A DNA stretch of 64,000 bases from Chryseobacterium cucumeris (lineage in GTDB: Bacteria; Bacteroidota; Bacteroidia; Flavobacteriales; Weeksellaceae), in assembly GCF_016775705.1 (NCBI RefSeq), contig NZ_CP068760.1, forward strand, positions 1,364,001 to 1,428,000, in the 5' to 3' direction. How positions within the stretch are numbered: position 1 is the first letter of the stretch; each line of letters starts with the position of its first letter. Positions 34,465-41,841 of this stretch are shown here, in pieces. Under the pieces are notes generated by a model that made no database searches, was not told where the DNA came from, and saw nothing but the letters and a program-made list of their open reading frames with translations. The translations under genes and the position numbers were made by a program.

Positions 34465-35340
34465 CTAAAAATAGATGTGCCCTCCTTCCGGAATAATCAA
34501 TAAAGGAATCTGTAAATCGTGAGCTTGTCTGGCTGCATGACTACCGGCAATAAGCCTGCTTATAAAGCTTTTTTGCTGATGACCCATCACCAGCATATCG
34601 ATGCTTTTCTCTTTTAAAATGTTCAGTCCTGCATCAATGCTCTCACTTTCAATATAATTATAACAGATTTTTCCTTCAAGATCTCTAAAAAAAGTATCTT
34701 TCTTCTGCTGATAGGATGTATTATCTATAAGATCAACAGCGGTGTCTGTGATATGGGTTATAAGCAGTTCAGCATTGAAATACTTCGCAAATTTGATCAG
34801 CGCATGTGATATTTTTATATCCTGTATATTCAAATCTGTGGCAAATGCAATCTTTTTCAGGTCCTGATATTGATATCCTGCCGGTATGAGAAGTAATGGA
34901 TATTCAGTATGCTCAATCATTTTGATACTGTTGCTCCCCAGAAGAAACCGTGCAAGATTGCTTGCTCCTTTCATTCCCATTACCACCAGTAATGTTCTGT
35001 TTCTAGCCGCTGTATCGTTGATCAGCCGTATGGGATCTCCTGTTTCGCATGTATAATAGATGGAAGGATGAAAAGGAAAAGAATCCTCTCCCCACAAATG
35101 CTTTTCTTTATATTCAATACTTTTTACCTCTTTCTTCAATTCATCCTCATATTCTTTCTTTAGTACAGGATATTCATATAAAGTCCATGCGGTCTGTCCG
35201 AGCATGGGCTCTTCAACAGGTATATGGAAGGCATGACACAGTTCTATATTACTTTTTAATGTATGTGCCAGGTGAAGAGCATATTCTGCGGCAGCTCTGG
35301 CGGGCTCTGAAAAATCGGTGGGTACTACAATTGTTCTCAT
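34465..35340 (-). CDS. Tandem universal stress protein (UspA family)
   Basis: The 291-residue protein has two Usp domains (about 1-145 and 150-290). The first starts TIVVPTDFSEPARAA and has the ATP-binding signature GMKGASNLARFLLGS, which fits G-2x-G-9x-G(S/T). The second has ATDLN and VMGHQQ, with a weaker G-rich region. Such tandem Usp proteins accumulate under growth arrest and oxygen limitation. It starts 11 bases after the L,D-transpeptidase stop, so the two are cotranscribed, and the FixL-like kinase follows after 119 bases. Confidence 0.93.
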   Translation of the reverse strand: MRTIVVPTDFSEPARAAAEYALHLAHTLKSNIELCHAFHIPVEEPMLGQTAWTLYEYPVLKKEYEDELKKEVKSIEYKEKHLWGEDSFPFHPSIYYTCETGDPIRLINDTAARNRTLLVVMGMKGASNLARFLLGSNSIKMIEHTEYPLLLIPAGYQYQDLKKIAFATDLNIQDIKISHALIKFAKYFNAELLITHITDTAVDLIDNTSYQQKKDTFFRDLEGKICYNYIESESIDAGLNILKEKSIDMLVMGHQQKSFISRLIAGSHAARQAHDLQIPLLIIPEGGHIYF

Positions 35341-35351
35341 TATTTTAGTTA

Positions 35352-36716
35352 TTAAAATTGAAGTTTACGTTCCAGGATAGGATCAAGATTATAAATATCA
35401 TTATAGAATACCAGCTTTCCGTTTTTGATAAGACAGGTAAGGTAAGCAATCATGATAGGAACCGGTTGTTTTAAAACAAAATCTTTTCTTTCATAACGAT
35501 CCATAAAAGATTTCATAAGCGGGATCTCTTTTTCAGCTCCATCATATTTCAGCAGCTGGGCAGCCAGGTCTCCTGCATTTTCTACACGGATGCATCCATG
35601 GCTTAAGGCCCGCTGCGTCTTTTCAAATAATTGTTTCTGAGAGGTATCATGAAGGTATACCCCATAGGAGTTTGAAAATCTGAAAACGACAGCTCCAAGC
35701 GCATTATCACAGCCGGAAGACTGCCTTATACTGTATTGATACGGGTTTTTATATATTTGTTTCAAATTTGAAGAAGTAGCAGGTATTGCTTTTCCTGATC
35801 TGTCATACAGTGAATAATGATGATCTTCGAGATACCGGCTGTTTTTTACTATTTTAGGAAGCATTTCTTTTATGAATATATTTTGAGGAACTTTCCAGTC
35901 AGGAGCAGTTGTAAAATAATCAACGGTACTCTTTAAAACAGGACTTGGCGTAGAGGGTTTTCCTACAATCACCTTATAATTGAGTATCCTGTCTTTCTGA
36001 ACGAAATCCAGGGAATAAGCAGGAATATTCACCAACAGATAAGTATCTCTGCTTGCGTCCATCCAGCGCAAACGCTCCATATTGATAGCTATCTTTTTAA
36101 ATTCTTCTTCCCGGCTTTTAACACCATCGCCATAATTCACATTCAGATAATTCTGAAAATCAACGTATTCCTTAATTTCAGGCTGAACATCCAGAACTGT
36201 TTTTTGTAAATCATCTTTCTGTAATGCCTGATGCAATATCTCTACTGCCTTAAAACCTTCTATATTATTACCATCAATAAAAGACGAACTGTAAAAAGGA
36301 TTGTATTTTCCAAAGTGCAGGTAATTGATATAAGTAATAAGAGCATCTGTCATTAAAATATCAGTTACAGCATTTTCTTTGGTATCTGTATATTGAGTTT
36401 GCTCTGCAACAATATTTAAAATTTCCGGGGTAAGACTCTGTCCATGGTAATCTTTGGAAGACAATCCCCTTTTACCGGTATCTTTCAATAAAAGAATGGC
36501 ATCCTGAAGCAGGCTCTTCTTTACAGAAGGATTGATCCAGACATATTCAAACCCGTGTTGATGATAAAACTGGTTTACAGATTTTGGAAAGTGCAGTTCC
36601 GTAAGTTCAGCTTTATCACGGAGTACAATTGCTATTTGATTGGCAGCACTTATATCTTGTCCGTGGAAAAATGTAATACTGAAAATAACAGTTATCCAAT
36701 TCAATAAAGTCTTCAT
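35352..36716 (-). CDS. Periplasmic L,D-transpeptidase (YkuD; YcbB/LdtD-like)
   Basis: The ATG at 36716 (MKTLLNWITVIFSI) gives a signal peptide and 454 residues; an upstream in-frame ATG would place 26 extra residues before it. The N-terminal part (about 30-230) fits the scaffold/peptidoglycan-binding region of YcbB-type enzymes. The YkuD catalytic domain follows (about 240-420), with VIVGKPSTPSPV and the active-site SHGCIRVEN (catalytic Cys). It forms 3-3 cross-links in peptidoglycan, which rise in stationary or stressed cells. It is the first gene of the leftward stress run and is coupled to the Usp gene (11-base gap). Confidence 0.9.
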   Translation of the reverse strand: MKTLLNWITVIFSITFFHGQDISAANQIAIVLRDKAELTELHFPKSVNQFYHQHGFEYVWINPSVKKSLLQDAILLLKDTGKRGLSSKDYHGQSLTPEILNIVAEQTQYTDTKENAVTDILMTDALITYINYLHFGKYNPFYSSSFIDGNNIEGFKAVEILHQALQKDDLQKTVLDVQPEIKEYVDFQNYLNVNYGDGVKSREEEFKKIAINMERLRWMDASRDTYLLVNIPAYSLDFVQKDRILNYKVIVGKPSTPSPVLKSTVDYFTTAPDWKVPQNIFIKEMLPKIVKNSRYLEDHHYSLYDRSGKAIPATSSNLKQIYKNPYQYSIRQSSGCDNALGAVVFRFSNSYGVYLHDTSQKQLFEKTQRALSHGCIRVENAGDLAAQLLKYDGAEKEIPLMKSFMDRYERKDFVLKQPVPIMIAYLTCLIKNGKLVFYNDIYNLDPILERKLQF

Positions 36717-36840
36717 AATCCTTAATTTATGAATGTAAAGTTCCAAATTCATTGCCTGATGAATAATGACCCTTATCACATAAAAAAATGACATAATCCT
36801 GTACTCTATTTTTCTTATATGAATACAGCAATCATCTGTT

Positions 36841-36852
36841 TTGATAAATCAA
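36841..36852. promoter_or_regulatory. TTGAT/ATCAA palindrome in the divergent intergenic region
   Basis: TTGAT (36841-36845) and ATCAA (36848-36852) form an inverted repeat with a 2-base spacer. It lies midway between the divergent L,D-transpeptidase and BON genes. The half-sites are those of FNR, but the spacer is shorter than the canonical 4 bases. The rest of the 249-base region (36717-36965) holds no gene. Confidence 0.3.
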
Positions 36853-36965
36853 CTTAAAAATTATATGCACAACCATCATATGATCAACATCATTTTTCAG
36901 AATGACTGCCATCATTCCTTTAACTGTAAGTCTTCCTGAACTTTGAAGTATAAAATTGACTACAG

Positions 36966-37628
36966 ATGAAAACAAACGAACAATTACAGCAAGATGTACA
37001 GGATGCCATCAAGTGGGAACCTCTGCTCCACCCTGCAGAAATAGGAGTTACGGCAGCAGATGGGGTTGTATCTTTAACCGGAACTGTTGATAGCTTTTCG
37101 AAAAAGAAACAGGCAGAAAATGCAGCCAGAAATGTAGCCGGAGTAAGGGTACTGGTCGAAAACATCCAGGTAAAACTTCCGGATTCAAAGGTAAAAACGG
37201 ATGCTGAAATTGGTGCTGAAATCATCAGTGCTTTTGCTTCCAATGTTATTATTCCTCAGGATAAGATAAAGGTTAAGGTAGAAAACGGATGGGTAGATCT
37301 GGATGGTGAGCTTCCCTGGGATTATCAGAGAGAGATTACTGAAAATGCAGTACAATTCCTCCCCGGAATAAAAGGTATCTTTAATAATATCACCATCAAT
37401 CCCGATACTGATGATACGGTCAGTAAAAATAAAGTAGAAGAAGCATTGAAAAGAAGTGCTGTTGATGAAAGAGAAATAACGGTCTCTGTAACTGGTACAA
37501 CAGTAACCCTGACAGGAACTGTCCATTCATGGCAGCAAAAGGAAGAAGCAGGCCGGATTGCCTGGAAAACTCCTGGTATTAAACATTTAAAAAACAAACT
37601 GGAAGTCGATTATGAATACAATGTATAA
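36966..37628 (+). CDS. Triple BON-domain protein (OsmY-like, without signal peptide)
   Basis: The 220-residue protein consists of three BON repeats (about 5-70, 78-145, 150-217). Each has a GxVxLxG core (GVVSLTGTV, GWVDLDGEL, TTVTLTGTV) and NxI/L-type endings. BON domains bind phospholipids or support envelope integrity (OsmY, DolP). Unusually for the family, no signal peptide is seen at the start (MKTNEQLQQDVQDA), so it may be cytosolic or exported by another route. The MlaE-type permease gene begins 38 bases downstream, suggesting an operon for envelope lipid homeostasis. Confidence 0.92.
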   Translation: MKTNEQLQQDVQDAIKWEPLLHPAEIGVTAADGVVSLTGTVDSFSKKKQAENAARNVAGVRVLVENIQVKLPDSKVKTDAEIGAEIISAFASNVIIPQDKIKVKVENGWVDLDGELPWDYQREITENAVQFLPGIKGIFNNITINPDTDDTVSKNKVEEALKRSAVDEREITVSVTGTTVTLTGTVHSWQQKEEAGRIAWKTPGIKHLKNKLEVDYEYNV

Positions 37629-37666
37629 GTAAACGATTCCGGTTATCAGAAATTAAACAGAATATT

Positions 37667-38431
37667 GTGAAATCTTTTCTTACAAAAAGCTTTGCTATTG
37701 CAGGCAATATTGCCTCCTTTTCTGCCCGGTTTTTCAGAGAAATGGTGAAATCCGGTTTTGAATATAAAGAGTTTACCAGACAATGTTTTGTTGTGGGATA
37801 TCAGTCATTACCTCTGGTAACCGTAACTGCTTTTATCATGGGGCTGGTACTTACCATTCAGTCACGTCCGGCGATGTCCAGATTTGGGGCTGAATCCTGG
37901 ATACCGGGTATGGTTTCCCTTTCATTAATAAGAGAAATTGCTCCGGTTATTACCGCTCTGATCTGTGCAGGAAGAGTTTCATCCGGAATAGGTGCCGAGC
38001 TTGGGTCTATGAAGGTTACCGAACAGATTGATGCTATGGAGGTTTCTGCCATTAATCCTTACCGTTATCTTGTTGTAACAAGAACTCTTGCCACAACATT
38101 AATGATCCCTGTCCTGGTAATTTTTGCCGATCTGGTGGGAATTCTGGGAGGTTTTATAGGAATCAATATTCACGGAGATAATAGTATCAGTCACTATTTT
38201 TCCCATGTTTTTGAGTCACTGGAATTTGCCGATCTTCTTCCGGCAACCCTGAAAACATTTTTTTTCGGTTTTTTTATCGGAATTATCGGCTGTTATCATG
38301 GTTTTAGTGCTGAAGGAGGAACAAAAAGTGTAGGAAAAGCTGCCAACACAGCCGTAGTTTCAGCTTCCCTGATGATTTTTATTATTGATTTGCTCGCAGT
38401 ACAGATCGCGGATTTATTTTTTGAATTGTAA
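37667..38431 (+). CDS. mlaE: MlaE-family lipid ABC transporter permease
   Basis: The 254-residue permease starts with GTG. Its five or six hydrophobic segments and the conserved block GRVSSGIGAELGSMKVTEQIDAMEVSAINP are diagnostic for MlaE/YrbE. With MlaF and the MCE protein encoded next it forms the inner-membrane complex that moves phospholipid between membranes. Its stop overlaps the MlaF start (taATG), indicating translational coupling. Confidence 0.95.
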   Translation: MKSFLTKSFAIAGNIASFSARFFREMVKSGFEYKEFTRQCFVVGYQSLPLVTVTAFIMGLVLTIQSRPAMSRFGAESWIPGMVSLSLIREIAPVITALICAGRVSSGIGAELGSMKVTEQIDAMEVSAINPYRYLVVTRTLATTLMIPVLVIFADLVGILGGFIGINIHGDNSISHYFSHVFESLEFADLLPATLKTFFFGFFIGIIGCYHGFSAEGGTKSVGKAANTAVVSASLMIFIIDLLAVQIADLFFEL

Positions 38432-39210
38432 TGAAAACATATGAAAACCTTAACGCTGAATTTACCTTACCTCAGATTAACGGACCGCTAATCGAGTTTA
38501 AGAATGTATGCAAATCTTATGGCAATAATAAGGTATTGGACGGGATCAGCTTTCAGGTTAAAAAAGGAGAAAATCTGGTGATATTAGGAAGATCAGGTTC
38601 AGGAAAGTCCGTTACGGTAAAATGCCTTGTAGGTCTTACCAAAATTGATGAAGGAGAAATCTATATTGGCGGAAAAGCAATAACCAGCCTTAATGAAGAA
38701 GAGCTTAACAAGGTGAGGAAAAAAATTGGTTTTCTGTTTCAAAGCGGAGCTTTATATGATTCTATGACGGTGAGACAAAATTTAGCATTCACCTTACAGC
38801 ATCATAATAAAAATCTGAGTGAAGAAACAATATATCAAGCCATTACAGAAGCGCTAAGCAATGTTGGCCTTGAAGAAGCCATCGACAAAATGCCATCGGA
38901 ACTTTCAGGAGGAATGCGCAAAAGAATAGGCCTCGCAAGAGCTCTGATCATCAAGCCTGAAATAATGATCTATGACGAACCAACCGGAGGGCTGGATACG
39001 ATTACTGCCAAAGAAATTATAGAACTGATACGCAGCATTAAGCAGAAGTTCAATACAACTTCTATCATTATCACCCATGATTTATTATGTGCAAAGTATA
39101 CCAGTGACCGGGTTATTGTACTGAAAGATGGAAAGGTCAATATGGAAGGAACCTATCAATCTATTGAAAGCAATATGGACAGCTGGATAAAATCATTTTT
39201 TGAAAAATAA
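38431..39210 (+). CDS. mlaF: MlaF-family lipid ABC transporter ATPase
   Basis: The 259-residue ATPase has Walker A GRSGSGKS, Q-loop FLFQSGALYDSMTV (the SGALYDS phrase is typical of MlaF), signature LSGGMRKR, Walker B IMIYDEPTGGLD and switch His in ITHD. It powers the MlaE permease in the cytoplasm. It is fused by a one-base overlap to mlaE and is followed after 12 bases by the MCE gene. Confidence 0.96.
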   Translation: MKTYENLNAEFTLPQINGPLIEFKNVCKSYGNNKVLDGISFQVKKGENLVILGRSGSGKSVTVKCLVGLTKIDEGEIYIGGKAITSLNEEELNKVRKKIGFLFQSGALYDSMTVRQNLAFTLQHHNKNLSEETIYQAITEALSNVGLEEAIDKMPSELSGGMRKRIGLARALIIKPEIMIYDEPTGGLDTITAKEIIELIRSIKQKFNTTSIIITHDLLCAKYTSDRVIVLKDGKVNMEGTYQSIESNMDSWIKSFFEK

Positions 39211-39222
39211 ACGGAGGAAGTC

Positions 39223-40266
39223 ATGAAAAACGAATCATCAAATAATCTGAAATTAGGAATCTTTGTTATCGCAGGGATCATCCTCTTTATATTGACCATT
39301 TATTTTATTGGCCTTAAAAGAAATATATTTGGTTCTAACTTTATTCTGCGTTCAGAATTCGAAAATGTAAGCGGATTAAAACAAGGCAGCAATGTACGCC
39401 TTTCCGGGATCAATATCGGAACTGTCAGTAAAATAGATTTTATTTCTGATTCACTGGTTATGGTAAAAATGAGCATCAAAAAAGATGTTCAGCAGTATAT
39501 TAAGACAGATGCGGTTGCAAGCATCGCTTCAGACGGATTGGTTGGTGATAAAGTACTTGTTATTTCTCCGGGAACAGGTTCTGCCAATGTAGTTGGTAAT
39601 AATACTGTAATTGCTTCATACAAAAGCACGGAAATTGAAGATGTCCTTTTCAGCATTAAGAAAAGCGCAGACAATATCCGAACCGTTACCACCGGACTGG
39701 TTGATTTCACAGCCAAGATGAACAATAAGGACGGTTTACTGGTAAAAATAATGACCAGTAAGGATTTTGCGAACCGTATAGACAAAACGGTACAGAATCT
39801 TCAGACAAGCATGAATGATTTCGCTTCATTCACTCCTGTTCTCCACAATAAGGATGGAATTATCTACAGGGTATTTGCTGATAAAAGTCTGAGCGATAAT
39901 ATGGAAAGCAGTATTCTTGATTTAAAAAACAGTGCAGGGCAGATCAGCCTTTTCGCTGCGAAACTCAATGATAAGAACAATATACTTTCTCAAATAACGA
40001 CAAATGATACTTTAGCGGCCTCACTGGAAAAAACATTGACAAATCTGGAGAAATCTTCTGAGGATCTGAAAAAATTCACTACAAAGATCAACAATGACGA
40101 AAATGTAGTTTCCAAATTGGTTGATAATCCAAGATTGGGAAGGTCTGTAGATTCTACCATCAATAATATCGGTAAAGGGGTTGATGAACTCAGGGAATTA
40201 GAGGCTGCGGCCCGAAACAACTTTTTATTGAGAGGATATTTCAAAAAAAAGACTAGGAATAAGTGA
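39223..40266 (+). CDS. mlaD: MCE-domain lipid-binding protein (MlaD family)
   Basis: The 347-residue protein has one N-terminal membrane anchor (about 10-30), then an MCE domain (about 38-115) with SEFENVSGLKQGSNVRLSGI and DGLVGDKVLVISPG. A long helical C-terminal region (about 125-330) follows, rich in Asn, Lys and Ser with repeated VxKIMTSKDFANRID-like and LSDNMESSILDL-like phrases. The domain hexamerises to form a lipid channel in the periplasm. Bacteroidota members commonly carry this extended helical tail. It is the last gene of the BON-mlaEFD run. Confidence 0.93.
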   Translation: MKNESSNNLKLGIFVIAGIILFILTIYFIGLKRNIFGSNFILRSEFENVSGLKQGSNVRLSGINIGTVSKIDFISDSLVMVKMSIKKDVQQYIKTDAVASIASDGLVGDKVLVISPGTGSANVVGNNTVIASYKSTEIEDVLFSIKKSADNIRTVTTGLVDFTAKMNNKDGLLVKIMTSKDFANRIDKTVQNLQTSMNDFASFTPVLHNKDGIIYRVFADKSLSDNMESSILDLKNSAGQISLFAAKLNDKNNILSQITTNDTLAASLEKTLTNLEKSSEDLKKFTTKINNDENVVSKLVDNPRLGRSVDSTINNIGKGVDELRELEAAARNNFLLRGYFKKKTRNK

Positions 40267-40429
40267 GAGCCTGTTTTAATAGATTCAAATACTCACCTAC
40301 TACTTTCATACACTATATTCAATAATAATCGATTATAATTTAAATTTATCAATCTTTATGATAAAATAATTCATTAGTTGATGAAAATTACTTATTTTAG
40401 TAGTAAACTTAAAACTAAAACCAACGCAA

Positions 40430-40642
40430 ATGTGTAAAATATTTATAGCCGACGATAATAATTTCTTTGGAGAAATGTTAAAATATCATCTCCCGCTAAA
40501 TCCCGATTACGAAGTCCTGCTATTCAGAAATACAAAAAACTGCATTTCAACCCCATACAAATATCCTGGTATAATTTGTACTGACTTTCGATTACCTGAC
40601 ATTCAAGATGGTGAACTCTTTAAACAGATTAAAGCCATCTAA
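40430..40642 (+). pseudogene. Truncated receiver domain (N-terminal half only)
   Basis: The 70-residue ORF starts MCKIFIADDNNFFGEMLKYHL and contains the acidic pair Asp8-Asp9 and a phosphorylation-type Asp52 in IICTDFRLPD. It ends after alpha-helix 3 (LFKQIKAI). A full receiver is about 120 residues, so strands 4-5 with the Thr/Ser and Lys switch residues are absent. The next 60 bases do not continue the domain in any frame that I could see. It looks like the start of an NtrC-type or single-domain regulator cut by a deletion. A functional mini-protein is less likely. It precedes the FIST gene by 60 bases. Confidence 0.6.
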
Positions 40643-40702
40643 AAGAAATAGGAAAATCAATTATTTATAAGCGATTAATAACCTTGAAACAGCAATAATT
40701 AC

Positions 40703-41839
40703 ATGAAAGTTGCCAAATTACTTTTTATAAACGGAGATTTCAAATCAGAAAGAAATGAAGAAAAGCTTGACTATCACGAAGTGCAGCTCGTCATAGGATT
40801 TGGAACCAGAAATATTATAGAAAAAGAGGACTTTTTTATTCTTTTAAAGAAAAAGTTTCCGAATGCAGAGATCGCCCTCTCCTCTTCCTCAGGAGAAATT
40901 TTTTGTAATGAAGTGTATGATGGAACAGTTGTTTTAACCGCAATCAGTTTTTCAACATCTTTCATAAAAACGTCACAAATTGATATTGAAAATTTTTCAG
41001 ACAGCTATGACGCAGGAAAAAAATTAATTGAAAATCTGCCTTCAGAAGGGCTTAGATGGGTATTCATCCTTTCAGATGGCAACAAGGTAAATGGCAGCCA
41101 GCTGGTACATGGACTTAACGCCAGCCGTCCGGAAAAAGTTTTGATCTCAGGGGGACTTGCCGGAGATGGGGATAAATTTGAAAAAACAGTGGTTGGACTC
41201 AATCAGGTTCCCCAGCCCAATAAAATTCTTGCTGTTGGATTTTATGGAGAACATCTTGAATTATCACATTCTTCAATCGGAGGCTGGGAAAGCTTTGGAC
41301 TTGAAAGGATAGTTACAAAATCACAAAATAATCTTCTTTACGAGATTGATAATAAAAACGCACTGGATCTCTATAAAAAATATCTGGGAAAATATGCTGA
41401 AGAGCTTCCCGGCTCTGCCCTGCTTTTTCCATTATCGCTTAAGCTATCCAAAGATCCGTCATCAGTAGTAAGAACGATTCTGTCCATTAAAGATGACACA
41501 ATGATTTTTGCGGGAGATTTACCGGAAGGAAGCAAAGTAAGGTTTATGAAAGCCAATATGGACAGGCTTATTGATGCAGCAAATGACGCAGCCAATGAAT
41601 GCCTACGGATGACCCAACATAACATTAAACTGGGAATCATTATCAGCTGCGTGGGAAGAAAGATCGTACTGGGTGACAGAGTGTATGAAGAAGCAGATAT
41701 TGTTCGGGATGTTTTCAAATCAGATACGGTACTGACCGGATTTTATTCATATGGAGAATTATCTCCTTTAAGCCCGTTTGGCAACTGTGCTCTGCACAAT
41801 CAAACGATTACCATTACCACAGTGAATGAAATTGAATAG
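40703..41839 (+). CDS. FIST-domain ligand-sensing protein
   Basis: The 378-residue soluble protein has the FIST N domain (about 25-215; SSSSGEIFCNEVYDGTVVLTAIS, LISGGLAGDGDKFEKT) and the FIST C domain (about 220-370; NALDLYKKYLGKYAEELP, SCVGRKIVLGDRVYEE, GFYSYGELSP). FIST domains are proposed small-ligand sensors that work with kinases or cyclases. The hybrid kinase gene begins 2 bases after its stop, so a sensor-kinase complex in the cytosol is likely. The ligand is unknown; amino acids have been proposed for the family. Confidence 0.93.
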   Translation: MKVAKLLFINGDFKSERNEEKLDYHEVQLVIGFGTRNIIEKEDFFILLKKKFPNAEIALSSSSGEIFCNEVYDGTVVLTAISFSTSFIKTSQIDIENFSDSYDAGKKLIENLPSEGLRWVFILSDGNKVNGSQLVHGLNASRPEKVLISGGLAGDGDKFEKTVVGLNQVPQPNKILAVGFYGEHLELSHSSIGGWESFGLERIVTKSQNNLLYEIDNKNALDLYKKYLGKYAEELPGSALLFPLSLKLSKDPSSVVRTILSIKDDTMIFAGDLPEGSKVRFMKANMDRLIDAANDAANECLRMTQHNIKLGIIISCVGRKIVLGDRVYEEADIVRDVFKSDTVLTGFYSYGELSPLSPFGNCALHNQTITITTVNEIE

Positions 41840-41841
41840 CT

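Noticed and set aside
36966..37628. Signal peptide on the BON protein
   Set aside because: The N-terminus is hydrophilic from the first residue and no alternative upstream start provides a hydrophobic segment.
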